Shown piece after piece: positions 1 to 8,290 of a stretch of 64,000 bases of DNA; the stretch's first letter is position 1, and the number at the start of each line of letters is the position of its first letter. The DNA lies in NCBI RefSeq assembly GCF_030658505.1, contig NZ_JAUTXR010000161.1, positions 1 through 64,000 on the forward strand, given 5' to 3'. The position numbers were made by a program, and so were the translations under genes. The notes beneath the pieces are model-generated. The model worked only from the letters and a program-made list of their open reading frames with translations. It was not told the DNA's origin and did no database searches. The stretch is from Stenotrophomonas raiganjensis (SeqCode) (GTDB lineage: Bacteria > Pseudomonadota > Gammaproteobacteria > Xanthomonadales > Xanthomonadaceae).

Positions 1-111
1 AACATCCTGGCCAGAAAGCTGGCCAGGATCGCTTGGGGCGTCTTCAAGAGCGGCCGGGACTTTGACCCGACCATGCTGAAAGTGGGTCAAGCCTGTTTTC
101 AGCAGGCTTGA
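1..111 (+). CDS. IS110-family transposase, C-terminal end only
   Basis: Frame 1 is open from the window edge and ends at TGA 109-111, giving 36 residues. The stretch KLARIAWGVFKSGRDFD resembles the conserved C-terminus of IS110/IS1111 transposases, which end a few residues after a K-L-A-R-I-x-W motif. The catalytic RuvC-like part lies outside the window, so whether the element is intact cannot be judged. No terminal repeat was recognised in the ~70 bases that follow. Confidence 0.7.
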   Translation, partial: NILARKLARIAWGVFKSGRDFDPTMLKVGQACFQQA

Positions 112-180
112 CCGCGAACATAGGATCTCGGCTCTACAGAATGCAAGGCCCGGCAGATCGCAGAAATCTGTCGAAGGCGG

Positions 181-224
181 GGTGGGGGGGGGGGGGGGGG
201 GGTGGGCGGGGGGGGGGGCCCGGG
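181..224. repeat. Extreme poly-G tract (G19 and G11)
   Basis: A run of 19 G (184-202), a T, GGGC, then a run of 11 G (208-218), followed at once by C-rich sequence that can fold back on it. Nothing similar occurs elsewhere in the window. It lies about 260 bp upstream of the first glycosyltransferase start. It may be a slippery homopolymer, a quadruplex-forming tract, or an assembly artefact such as low-signal poly-G reads. The sequence alone cannot tell these apart. Confidence 0.6.
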
Positions 225-244
225 CCCGGCCCCCCAGACGGGGG

Positions 245-345
245 TTGGGGGGGTGTCCGCGGCATGGATGCCGCGGCCAAGCCCCCATGGACGGGTTTAC
301 GGCGTCCCCCGCAACCGGACCCACCCCGCCATCCCCCAGGAACCC
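245..345. repeat. Possible dispersed Stenotrophomonas repeat unit with perfect palindrome
   Basis: This stretch opens with a perfect 20-bp inverted repeat (257-276; arms CCGCGGCAT around GG). A conserved-looking segment follows (GCCCCCATGGACGGGTTTAC and onward). I recall similar text upstream of other genes in Stenotrophomonas genomes, but only one copy is present here, so the repeat status rests on memory and was not checked. Short frames across it are not convincing genes. Confidence 0.35.
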
Positions 346-461
346 AGCTTTTGCTCCGGCTGTTGCTTCGGCTCTGGCGCTGGCCTCTGCGGGCGCCGGG
401 TGCAACCCGGCCGATACCCTCCCAGTGCTAGGCTGTGGCTACCGACAACCACGGAGGCGGG

Positions 462-1313
462 ATGGGGGCGATCGTGTTGTTGCCGCTGTGCGTGGACGAT
501 GCTGCACTGGATCGTTGCCTGGCTGCGCTGGATGCCGGCACCGCGCCGGGAACCGCGGTCTGGTTGGCCGACGACGCGCAGACCGGGCCGCGTGCGCAGG
601 CGGTGGTGGAGCACTGGTTGGCGCATACGCCGTTGCAGGCCGAGTACACCCGGCGTGCACGGCCGCTGGGTGAAGTCGCCCATCTGGACGAGATGCTGCG
701 CGCCTGCGATGGCCTCGACGTAGCGGTGCTGGCACCGGACAGCGTGCCAGCGCCAGGCTGGCTGCAGCAGCTACAGGATGCCTTCGCCCGCGATGCCGCC
801 ATCGCCACCGCAACCCCCTGGTGCAATGCCGGCGAGACGGCGGCATGGCCACGGCTGGGCGAGATCAATCCCGAACCCGATGACCCGGCGCTGCTGGCGC
901 AGACCTGTGCAGGCCTGCCAACGGCGCATCCGGAACTGCCCTCGGCGGTCACCCACGCCGTGCTGGTACGTGGCAACGCGCGCCGTCGTGCCGGTGGCCT
1001 GGACGTGGACAGCTACGCTGGCTGGAACGCGGCGCTGGTCGATCTCAGCCTGCGCATGGCTGGCCTGGGCTGGCGCAACGTCCTGTGCGAGACCGCTTTC
1101 GTCAGCCGGGCAGGGGAGGCGGTCAGCCGCGATGGTGATCTGGAGGCCCTGGCGGCGCGCTGGCCGGCCTGGGTGCCGCGGCTGGCCGACTTCCTGATGC
1201 ACGATCCATTGCACAGGCTGCGCGCTGATCTGCAGCAGCGCATGCGGCAGGCGATAATGCCGAAGGAACAGGGCGACCTGTTCGTCCCGCCCGCGCCGGA
1301 GCCACCCGTTTGA
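462..1313 (+). CDS. Family 2 (GT-A) glycosyltransferase
   Basis: 283 residues. The start is ATG 462, preceded by GGAGG at 453-457; an upstream in-frame GTG (435) has no ribosome site. The fold reads as GT2: a hydrophobic first strand (AIVLLPL), an acidic strand end (VWLADDAQ) and the nucleotide-sugar region VLAPDSVPAPGWLQQL, where the usual DxD is only partly kept (APDS). It overlaps the next glycosyltransferase by 4 bp (TTGA), so the two are translated together and probably act on the same cell-surface glycan. Donor and acceptor cannot be read from the sequence. The family call is fairly sure and the substrate unknown. Confidence 0.7.
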   Translation: MGAIVLLPLCVDDAALDRCLAALDAGTAPGTAVWLADDAQTGPRAQAVVEHWLAHTPLQAEYTRRARPLGEVAHLDEMLRACDGLDVAVLAPDSVPAPGWLQQLQDAFARDAAIATATPWCNAGETAAWPRLGEINPEPDDPALLAQTCAGLPTAHPELPSAVTHAVLVRGNARRRAGGLDVDSYAGWNAALVDLSLRMAGLGWRNVLCETAFVSRAGEAVSRDGDLEALAARWPAWVPRLADFLMHDPLHRLRADLQQRMRQAIMPKEQGDLFVPPAPEPPV

Positions 1314-2149
1314 ATGTTGCCATTGCTGCCATTGTCGTCACCTACCAGAGCGGCAGTACCATCGATGCCTGCCTGTCGCGCCTGCGCCAGGCGCAGGACG
1401 TCGCCGAGATCCGGGTGATCGACAATGGTTCGATGGATGGCACGCTGGACATCGTGCAGCGGCACGCCAGCCATGACCCGCGCGTGCGCTTCGTCGGCAA
1501 TCCGGACAATCCCGGCTTTGCCGCCGCCAACAACCAGGGCGTGGCCGATTCGCACAGTCCGTGGCTGGCCTTCATCAACCCGGACCTGATGGTCGAGCCG
1601 GATACGCTGGCCGGGTTGCGCGGCCGCGGCGAGGTGCTGGGCGATTGCCTTCTGGGCGTCGAGCAGGTGGACGAGCACGGCCAGGCCGATGAAGCGGTAC
1701 GCCGTCGCGATCCGGATTTCCTGCTGATGCTGCGCTCGCCGGGTAAGGGCTCGAAGCTGGCGGTTCCGCGCGATCCGCACCAGGCCCTGCAGCCGGTGCC
1801 GGCGCTGTCCGGTGCGCTGCTGCTGATGCCGCGTGCGCTGTTCGAGCGTATCGGTGGCTGGGATGCCGGTTACCGCCTGCATGCCGAGGACCTGGATCTG
1901 TGCCGCCGCGCACGCGAGGCCGGCGCGGTGGTGGCGATCGCCAACGACCTGCATGTCACCCACGTGCGCGGTGTTTCCAGCCGCTCGCGGCCATTCTTCG
2001 TGGAATGGCACAAGCACAAGGGCCTGTGGCGCTATTTCCAGAAGTTCGAGGCGAAGCAGCGCTCGCTGCCGGTACGCGTGGCGGTGTGGGGCGCGATCTG
2101 GGCGCATGCACTGATGCTGGTGCCGCGCCTGCTGCGCAGGTCGTTGTAG
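1310..2149 (+). CDS. Family 2 glycosyltransferase, rhamnosyltransferase (WbbL)-like
   Basis: 279 residues from a TTG start (1310) that overlaps the preceding TGA. Classical GT2 motifs are present: [13 protein letters not shown] at the N-terminus, [21 protein letters not shown] and the DxD-like [10 protein letters not shown], then [19 protein letters not shown], the acceptor-side region with an E-D-x-D motif typical of WbbL-type rhamnosyltransferases. The hydrophobic C-terminus ([17 protein letters not shown]) suggests membrane association. The stop codon TAG is supplied by the GTAG tetranucleotide of a downstream REP element. Role: sugar transfer to a lipid-linked or LPS/EPS glycan; the exact sugar is an inference. 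Confidence 0.8.
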   Translation: MNVAIAAIVVTYQSGSTIDACLSRLRQAQDVAEIRVIDNGSMDGTLDIVQRHASHDPRVRFVGNPDNPGFAAANNQGVADSHSPWLAFINPDLMVEPDTLAGLRGRGEVLGDCLLGVEQVDEHGQADEAVRRRDPDFLLMLRSPGKGSKLAVPRDPHQALQPVPALSGALLLMPRALFERIGGWDAGYRLHAEDLDLCRRAREAGAVVAIANDLHVTHVRGVSSRSRPFFVEWHKHKGLWRYFQKFEAKQRSLPVRVAVWGAIWAHALMLVPRLLRRSL

Positions 2150-2206
2150 AGCCGAGCCCACGCTCGGCTCAGGCAACAATCCAGCCGGGCGTGGGCCCGG
2201 CTCTAC
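2146..2206. repeat. SMAG/GTAG REP inverted pair
   Basis: GTAG at 2146-2149 precedes a hairpin with AGCCGAGC...GCTCGGCT arms. A second hairpin with AGCCGGGC...GCCCGGCT arms ends in CTAC (2203-2206), so two palindromes face each other. This matches the S. maltophilia GTAG repeat family. It sits between the glycosyltransferase stop (which it provides) and pncB, and may stabilise or attenuate the upstream mRNA. Confidence 0.85.
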
Positions 2207-2256
2207 GGAAGGCGGGCGCGCCCACGGTTCACGCCGCCGGGCGCATAATCCGCCCC

Positions 2257-3438
2257 ATGCCTATCATCCAGTCCCTGCTCGACACCGACCTGTACAAGTT
2301 CACCATGATGCAGGCGGTGCTGCACCAGCACCCCGGTGCCCAGGTGCAGTACCGGTTCAAGTGCCGCACGCCCGGCATCGACCTGGCCCATTACATCGAC
2401 CAGATCGACGAAGAGATCGACCACCTGTGCAGCCTGCGTTTCAGCGACGCGGAGCTGGATTACATGCGTGGCCTACGCTTCGTGAAGCCCGACTTCGCCG
2501 ATTTCCTCGGCCTGTTCCACCTCGACCGCAAGTACATCCAGCTGCGCGCGTCGAAGGCCGTGCCCGGCGAGATCGAACTGGACATCACCGGCCCGTGGCT
2601 GCACACCATCCTGTTCGAAGTGCCGCTGCTGGCGATCATCAACGAAGTCTGGTTCCGCAACACCACCACCGCCGACTTCGCCGAAGGCGAGCGCCGCCTG
2701 CAGGCCAAGGCCGCGCTGCTGCGCGATACCCCCGGTTTCGAACAGTGCCGCATCGCCGACTACGGCAGCCGTCGCCGCTACTCGCGCGACTGGCACGCGC
2801 GCCTGCTGCCGCTGCTGCGCGATGCACTGGGCCCGCAGCTGGTCGGCACCAGCAACGTGCACTTCGCCCGCCTGTATGGCATGACCCCGCACGGCACCAT
2901 GGCCCATGAGTATCTGCAGGCCTTCCAGGCGCTGGGCCCACGCCTGCGTGACTCGCAGGTGGCGGCGCTGGAATCGTGGGCACGCGAGTATCGCGGCGAC
3001 CTCGGCATCGCGCTGTCCGACGTGGTCGGCCTGAATGCGTTCCTGCGCGACTTCGATATGTACTTCTGCAAGCTGTTCGACGGTGTCCGCCACGATTCTG
3101 GCGATCCGTTCGACTGGGGCGACCGCATGCTGGCGCACTTCCAGCAGCGCCGCGTCGATCCGCGCAGCAAGGTGCTGGTGTTCAGCGATGGGCTCGACAT
3201 CGCCAAGGTCATGCGCCTGTACGACTACTTCCGTGGTCGCTGCCAGGTCGCGTTCGGCGTCGGCACCCACCTGACCAATGATCTGGGTCCGACGCCGCTG
3301 AACATCGTGATCAAGATGGTCCGCTGCAACGGCCAGCCGGTGGCCAAGCTCAGCGATTCGCCGGGCAAGAGCATGTGCGACGACCCAGGCTACCTGGCCT
3401 ACCTGCGCCAGGTGTTCGAGCTGCCGCAGCCGGAGTAG
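2257..3438 (+). CDS. pncB: Nicotinate phosphoribosyltransferase
   Basis: 393 residues, the usual PncB length. It converts nicotinate, PRPP and ATP to nicotinate mononucleotide in the Preiss-Handler NAD salvage pathway. Recognised from the N-terminus ([18 protein letters not shown]), the loop with the phosphorylated histidine ([17 protein letters not shown]), the PRPP region [13 protein letters not shown] and the C-terminal [17 protein letters not shown] 2257 (MPIIQSLLD) is chosen over far-upstream frames because it fits the family start. It is a single-gene unit between a REP pair and a convergent fimbrial-type gene 16 bp away. Confidence 0.96.
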   Translation: MPIIQSLLDTDLYKFTMMQAVLHQHPGAQVQYRFKCRTPGIDLAHYIDQIDEEIDHLCSLRFSDAELDYMRGLRFVKPDFADFLGLFHLDRKYIQLRASKAVPGEIELDITGPWLHTILFEVPLLAIINEVWFRNTTTADFAEGERRLQAKAALLRDTPGFEQCRIADYGSRRRYSRDWHARLLPLLRDALGPQLVGTSNVHFARLYGMTPHGTMAHEYLQAFQALGPRLRDSQVAALESWAREYRGDLGIALSDVVGLNAFLRDFDMYFCKLFDGVRHDSGDPFDWGDRMLAHFQQRRVDPRSKVLVFSDGLDIAKVMRLYDYFRGRCQVAFGVGTHLTNDLGPTPLNIVIKMVRCNGQPVAKLSDSPGKSMCDDPGYLAYLRQVFELPQPE

Positions 3439-3454
3439 CTCCGGCCTGCAGGGC

Positions 3455-3820
3455 TTACAGGTAGTCGACCACCACCAGGTAGGCGCCCTGCAGCGGCTGC
3501 TGCTTCGAAGCCTGCACGCTGTAGCGCTCGGAGAAGGCGATATCGCCGGCGCGCATCGCGCTGGCCGACACCGACAGCTTCTGGCCCTGGCGCTTGCCGT
3601 CGCGCAGCGTCGCGGCTTGGCCATCGGCCAGCGCCGTCACAGCCACCGTCGAGCCCTTCGCCGACGGCGGACAGGCGGCCAGGCTCAGTTCGCCCTGGGA
3701 CAGGTTCGTCATGCAGCCCGGCTCGGCGATACGGCCGCTGAAACGAATGCTGCCGCTGCTGGCTTGGGCCAGCGCACTGACGGACATCAGGGCCACGCAC
3801 AGCAGAAGGGAGGTTCTCAT
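3455..3820 (-). CDS. Short secreted pilin-like protein
   Basis: 121 residues with a clear signal peptide (MRTSLLLCVALMSVSALAQA-SS). The mature start GSIRFSGRIAEPGCMTNL mimics the first strand and Cys of type 1 pilin subunits (compare GTITFNGKVTDKTC in the neighbouring major pilin), but the protein is about two thirds of normal pilin length and ends in VVVDYL, resembling the final pilin strand. It is transcribed away from the Smf-1 operon across a 459-bp shared upstream region. It could be a minor fimbrial subunit, an assembly terminator, or a decayed pilin copy. Confidence 0.65.
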   Translation of the reverse strand: MRTSLLLCVALMSVSALAQASSGSIRFSGRIAEPGCMTNLSQGELSLAACPPSAKGSTVAVTALADGQAATLRDGKRQGQKLSVSASAMRAGDIAFSERYSVQASKQQPLQGAYLVVVDYL

Positions 3821-4279
3821 GACACGTTCTCTGGTTCGGTGTGTCCTAGTTAGCGACAGGTTCGATCCGTCTTTAATAGGACAAGTCCGAATCTGCTAGG
3901 GCCATCACCAAGAAAGAGTGATGCGCATCAAATAAGGCGATTTCCACCTGAAAAATGCCGGTTTTCGCGTCGGCTCGACACACCGCTCAACGTGTCATCC
4001 GGCGGCACTCGCGGCCTGGTCGCCTCGCCGTCAAGTCCCCCACGCCCGCCCAGGCCCGATTTCGCTTAACACGTCACAATTACAGCGTCAATGAATTGGC
4101 GTTCAGAAAAATAATGAGACTTTCATCACAGTTGTGCATATACTTGCGTCACGGATTCAGGGGAAGGTATGTCCGAGTCCGGCCACAGGTGAGACGCAAG
4201 GATGGGTCTTGTTAGCCCGGCAGTGCTCCTTGCTTCCTCCTCTACTTCTCATCTCTTCAGTAGGGTTAGGTAAAAGCGA
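3821..4279. promoter_or_regulatory. Divergent control region of the fimbrial genes
   Basis: 459 bp without a gene, notably AT-rich for this genome. It separates the pilin-like gene (minus) from smf-1 (plus). It contains a perfect 12-bp palindrome TGATGCGCATCA (3919-3930) and a -10-like TATACT (4139-4144) that would place the smf-1 start about 130 bp upstream of the ORF; no good -35 is seen 17 bp upstream of it. The palindrome is a candidate regulator site, but no known regulator consensus was recognised. Confidence 0.45.
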
Positions 4280-4819
4280 ATGCACAAGATCAACCTCATC
4301 GCCGCTCTGATGCTGGCCGCCGCTCCGCTGGCCGCCAACGCCGCCGACGGCACCATCACCTTCAATGGCAAGGTCACCGACAAGACCTGCACCATCTCGA
4401 CCCCGGGCGGCAAGGACTTCTCCGTCAACCTGCCGACCGTGTCCAAGAACACCCTGGCCGTCGCCGGTAACGTTGCGGGCCGTACCCCGTTCGCCATCAA
4501 CCTGACCAAGTGCAGCGCCGGCAACGTCGCTACCTACTTCGAGCCGGGTTCGACCGTCGACTTCAACACCGGCCGCCTGCTGAACCAGGCCTCGGCCAAC
4601 GCTGCCACCAACGTGCAGCTGCAGCTGCTGGGTTCGAACAACCAGGTCCTGGCGATCAAGGCTGCCGGCGCTGGCCAGCCGCAGACCAACTCGCAGTGGG
4701 TCACCGTCGGCACCGACGGCTCGGCCGATCTGAACTACTACGCTGAGTACTACGCCACTGCCGCCGCCACCCCGGGCGACGTCACCAGCAGCGTCAAGTA
4801 CACGATCATCTACAACTGA
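4280..4819 (+). CDS. smf-1: Smf-1 fimbrial major subunit (type 1 pilin)
   Basis: 179 residues. The signal peptide ends at APLAANA; the mature protein begins ADGTITFNGKVTDKTCTIST, matching the published Smf-1 N-terminal sequence as I remember it. The pilin disulphide pair (Cys in DKTCTI and TKCSAG) and the C-terminal donor-strand-compatible YTIIYN are present. It is exported by the general secretory pathway, folded by the periplasmic chaperone and polymerised through the usher to form the adhesive fimbria used in surface attachment and biofilm. It is first in a four-gene operon and is followed by a strong hairpin that may favour its expression over downstream genes. Confidence 0.93.
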   Translation: MHKINLIAALMLAAAPLAANAADGTITFNGKVTDKTCTISTPGGKDFSVNLPTVSKNTLAVAGNVAGRTPFAINLTKCSAGNVATYFEPGSTVDFNTGRLLNQASANAATNVQLQLLGSNNQVLAIKAAGAGQPQTNSQWVTVGTDGSADLNYYAEYYATAAATPGDVTSSVKYTIIYN

Positions 4820-4833
4820 TCGTAGCCGTACCC

Positions 4834-4863
4834 GCATTGGCCGGCGTACGCGCCGGCCAATGC
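4834..4863 (+). promoter_or_regulatory. 13-bp intercistronic hairpin after smf-1
   Basis: A perfect 13-bp stem (4834-4846 with 4851-4863) closes a TACG tetraloop, directly after the smf-1 stop and 41 bp before the chaperone start. No T-run follows, so it is more likely an mRNA stabiliser, processing site or partial attenuator than a full terminator. Confidence 0.7.
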
Positions 4864-4904
4864 CCCTCGGCCTTTGGCCACACCCCTCGAGCGTAGTACT
4901 TCCG

Positions 4905-5633
4905 ATGAAAGCATTCTTTCCCCGGGCGCTGCTGCTGGCAGCGTTCACGCTGCCCTTCTGCCAGAACGCTCTGGCTGGCGTGGTGGTCAACGGCACGCGT
5001 GTGATCTATCCGGCGCAGGCGCGCGAAGTCACTGTGCAGGTCGACAACGTGGGCGAATCGCCGGCGCTGGTCCAGGCCTGGATCGACAGCGGCGACGCCA
5101 ACCAGACCGCCGATACCAGCGATGCCCCGTTCGTACTGACGCCGCCGATCGCGCGCGTCGAACCGGGCCGCAGCCAGGCGCTGCGCGTGATCTTCTCCGG
5201 TGCGCAGCTGCCGACCGACCGTGAGTCGGTGTTCTGGCTGAACGTACTGGACGTACCGCCGTCGCCCGACAACGCCGACAGTGGTGACCAGAATTACCTG
5301 CAGGTCGCGTTCCGTTCGCGGCTGAAGCTGTTCTACCGGCCGCAGGGCCTGAAGGGCGTCGCCAACGACGCGCCGGCCGCGCTGCGCTGGACCCGTTCGG
5401 GCGACCGCCTGCGGGTGGAAAACCCGAGCCCCTTCCACGTGACGCTGGCGGAAGTGCATGCCCTCACCGGCAGCAGTGAGAAGACCGTCGAGGACAAGGG
5501 CGCGATGGTCGCGCCGAAGCAGAGCCTGGAGTTCATCGCACCCGCGGGTTCCGACCAGGTCCGCTTCATCACCATCAACGATTACGGCGGCCGGGTGGAG
5601 CACACGATCCGCCTCGGCAGCACCGGGGGCTGA
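4905..5633 (+). CDS. Periplasmic fimbrial chaperone (FimC/PapD family)
   Basis: 242 residues from ATG 4905. A longer frame starts at 4860, but MKAFFPRALLLAAFTLPFCQNALA is the plausible signal peptide. Two immunoglobulin-like domains follow: the N-terminal GVVVNGTRVIYPAQAREVTVQVDN with the conserved Arg/Tyr of the family, and the FWLNVLDVPP motif of PapD chaperones, then a domain ending KQSLEFIAPAG...FITINDYGG. It holds pilins by donor-strand complementation in the periplasm and passes them to the usher encoded next. Second gene of the Smf-1 operon. Confidence 0.93.
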   Translation: MKAFFPRALLLAAFTLPFCQNALAGVVVNGTRVIYPAQAREVTVQVDNVGESPALVQAWIDSGDANQTADTSDAPFVLTPPIARVEPGRSQALRVIFSGAQLPTDRESVFWLNVLDVPPSPDNADSGDQNYLQVAFRSRLKLFYRPQGLKGVANDAPAALRWTRSGDRLRVENPSPFHVTLAEVHALTGSSEKTVEDKGAMVAPKQSLEFIAPAGSDQVRFITINDYGGRVEHTIRLGSTGG

Positions 5634-5704
5634 ACGCGCCGCGCGGGCCGTGGGCCTGCGCATCCCGCCACCGCCGCCGTGCGGCGAATTGAAGGAATGT
5701 CAGT

Positions 5705-8290
5705 GTGATCGGAAACAGATTGACATTGTCGATCCATCAGGCGATCTGCCTGCTGGTTGCTGGCGTGGCCTGCCCAGGATGGGCGCTGGCTGCCCCGGCC
5801 AATCTCGGCGAACAGGCGCTGATGGCGCAGAGCGGTGCGGCCAATGCGCGTGCACCCGAGTCGGCCCAGTTCAACTCCAGCTTCCTGTCTGGCCAGGCCA
5901 AGCAGGTCGATCTGGCGTCCTTCAGCAATGGCAACCCGATGGTGGCCGGCACCTACCGTGTCGACGTCTACGTCAACGGTGGCTGGCAGGGGCGCCGCGA
6001 CCTGCAGTTCAAGGCGGATGAGCAGGGCCGCGTCGACGCCTGCCTGCCGCTGCCGATGCTGGAAGAAATGGGTGTGGATAGCGAGGCCGTGCTGCTGCAG
6101 CAGGACCCGACGCTGCCGACCGACAAGACCAGCTGCGTGCCGGTGCAGCGGCGCATGGCCAATGCCTACGGCATCTATGACAGCGGCAACCTGCGCTACG
6201 ACCTCAGCATCCCGCAGGTGTTCCTGCGTCGCGAGGCGCGCGGCTACGTCAATCCGTCGCTGTGGGACCGCGGCATCAATGCCGGCTTCGTCGGCTACAG
6301 CTTCAATGCCATCGACAGCGACAGCCGCGTCGAAGGTGGCCAGCGCAACCGCAGCGCCTACCTCGGCCTCAACGCCGGCCTGAACCTGGGGGGCTGGCAG
6401 TTCCGCCATGATTCCAACCTGACCTGGTCCGAGGGCGACGGCCGCCATTGGCAGAGCATCGCCACCTATGCACAGCGTGGCATCCCGCAGGTGCGCGGCA
6501 TGCTCACCATCGGTGAGGCCTACACCACCGGCGAACTGTTCGATTCGATCGGCTACCGGGGTGCCAGCCTGGCCAGCGACGACCGCATGCTGCCCGACTC
6601 GCTGCGCGGCTACGCGCCGGTCGTGCGCGGTATTGCCGAAACCAATGCACGCGTTGAAGTGCGCCAGAACCAGCAGCTGATCTACTCTTCCACCGTCTCG
6701 CCGGGCAGCTTCGTCATCGACGACCTGTACCCGACCGGTTACGGCGGCGACCTGGAAGTGAGCGTGATCGAGGCCGATGGCCGCCGCCGCGACTTCAAGG
6801 TGCCGTTCGGTTCGGTGCCGCAGATGCTGCGCGAAGGCGTGTCGCGCTATTCGCTGACCGCCGGCCAGGTACGCAACAAGCTGCTGGCCGACGAGCCGTG
6901 GCTGGTGCAGGGCACCTACCAGCGCGGCATCGGCAACCAGCTGACCCTGTATGGCGGCACTGCGCTGAGCGACGGCTACCTGTCGCTGCTGTACGGTGTC
7001 GGCCTGTCCACGCCGGTCGGCGCGTTCGCCGCCGACGTCACCCATGCACGCACCTCGTTCGACCACTATGGCGACCACACCGGTGCCAGCGTGCGCTTGA
7101 GCTACAGCAACATGATCGGCGAGACCGGGACCAACCTGACCCTGGCCGCCTACCGCTATTCGACCGAAGGCTTCTACAGCCTGCAGGACGCGCTGTACGG
7201 CCGTGACTCGGACAAGCGCGGCATCGATCCGACCACCCGTGGCCGTCAGCGCAGCCAGTTCCAGGTGACCCTGAACCAGCCGCTGGGCCGCCGTGGCGGT
7301 GCGCTGTACGTGACCGGCTCGGTGCGTGACTTCTACGACCGTTCCGGCACCTCCAAGCAGTACCAGGTGGGCTACAACAACGCCTGGCGCTCGGTGAACT
7401 ACGGCTTCTCGGCACTGCGCACCGAAGAAGGCGTGCTCGGCCGTTCCGACACCCAATACCTGCTGTCGATGAGCGTGCCGCTGGGCCGTGGCACCCACCC
7501 GGTGTCGTTCAGCGCCGATCTCGGTGCGCGCGACCGCGGTGGCTACGACAACAGCCGCGTCGGCATCACCGGTTCGGCGGGCGTCGACAACAACTTCAGC
7601 TACGGCGTGGCCCTGTCCGATTCCCGCGAGGGCGGCACCACCGCGGTCGGCAATGCCGAGTACCGCAGCCGCTACTCCGCGTTGAACGCCACCTACAGCC
7701 ACTCGCGTGATTTCCGCCAGGCCTCGGTCGGCGCCAATGGCAGCGTGGTGGTGCACCCGGGTGGTTTCACCTTCACCCCGCAGCGTGGCGACACCATGGT
7801 GCTGGTCGAAGCGCCGGGCGCGCGCGACGCGATCGTCAGCAACGCCCCGGGCCTGCGCGTCGATGGCCGGGGCTATGCCGTGGTCCCGTACGTGTCGCCG
7901 TACCGCCTCAACACCGTCACCCTCGACCCGCAGGGCATGGCCCACGACGTCGAGCTGGAAAGCACCAGCCAGTCGATCGCGCCGTTCGCCGGTGCCATCA
8001 GCTACCTGCGCTTCGATACCCGCAAGGGCAACGCGCTGCTGATCCAGGTGCGCAATACCGATGGCCGCAGCATGCCCTTCGGTGCGCAGGTCAAGGACGA
8101 GCAGGGCCAGCCGGTGGGCATGGTCAGCCAGGGCGGCCGCCTGTACGTGCGCAGTGAACAGAACCAGGGCCGCCTGCTGGTGGAGTGGGGCGCTGGCGCC
8201 GACCAACGCTGCACCATCGATTACCAGGTTCCGGCGGGCGCCGATGCGTCCAAGACCGGCTTCATCCCGCTGGAGGCAGCATGCCGATGA
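5705..8290 (+). CDS. Outer-membrane fimbrial usher (FimD/PapC family)
   Basis: 861 residues from GTG 5705, with AAGGA 8 bp upstream. After a signal peptide (to about residue 30) the order is: N-terminal chaperone-binding domain (FNSSFLSGQAKQVDLASFSNG, the usher F-N-x-x-F-L motif), beta-barrel and plug (GSFVIDDLYPTGYGGDLEVSV), barrel repeats (RGIGNQLTLYGG) and C-terminal domains with RGYAVVPYVSPYRLNTV. It forms the outer-membrane pore that orders chaperone-pilin complexes and threads the fimbria out. Its stop lies inside the next gene's start region, so translation is coupled. Confidence 0.95.
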   Translation: MIGNRLTLSIHQAICLLVAGVACPGWALAAPANLGEQALMAQSGAANARAPESAQFNSSFLSGQAKQVDLASFSNGNPMVAGTYRVDVYVNGGWQGRRDLQFKADEQGRVDACLPLPMLEEMGVDSEAVLLQQDPTLPTDKTSCVPVQRRMANAYGIYDSGNLRYDLSIPQVFLRREARGYVNPSLWDRGINAGFVGYSFNAIDSDSRVEGGQRNRSAYLGLNAGLNLGGWQFRHDSNLTWSEGDGRHWQSIATYAQRGIPQVRGMLTIGEAYTTGELFDSIGYRGASLASDDRMLPDSLRGYAPVVRGIAETNARVEVRQNQQLIYSSTVSPGSFVIDDLYPTGYGGDLEVSVIEADGRRRDFKVPFGSVPQMLREGVSRYSLTAGQVRNKLLADEPWLVQGTYQRGIGNQLTLYGGTALSDGYLSLLYGVGLSTPVGAFAADVTHARTSFDHYGDHTGASVRLSYSNMIGETGTNLTLAAYRYSTEGFYSLQDALYGRDSDKRGIDPTTRGRQRSQFQVTLNQPLGRRGGALYVTGSVRDFYDRSGTSKQYQVGYNNAWRSVNYGFSALRTEEGVLGRSDTQYLLSMSVPLGRGTHPVSFSADLGARDRGGYDNSRVGITGSAGVDNNFSYGVALSDSREGGTTAVGNAEYRSRYSALNATYSHSRDFRQASVGANGSVVVHPGGFTFTPQRGDTMVLVEAPGARDAIVSNAPGLRVDGRGYAVVPYVSPYRLNTVTLDPQGMAHDVELESTSQSIAPFAGAISYLRFDTRKGNALLIQVRNTDGRSMPFGAQVKDEQGQPVGMVSQGGRLYVRSEQNQGRLLVEWGAGADQRCTIDYQVPAGADASKTGFIPLEAACR

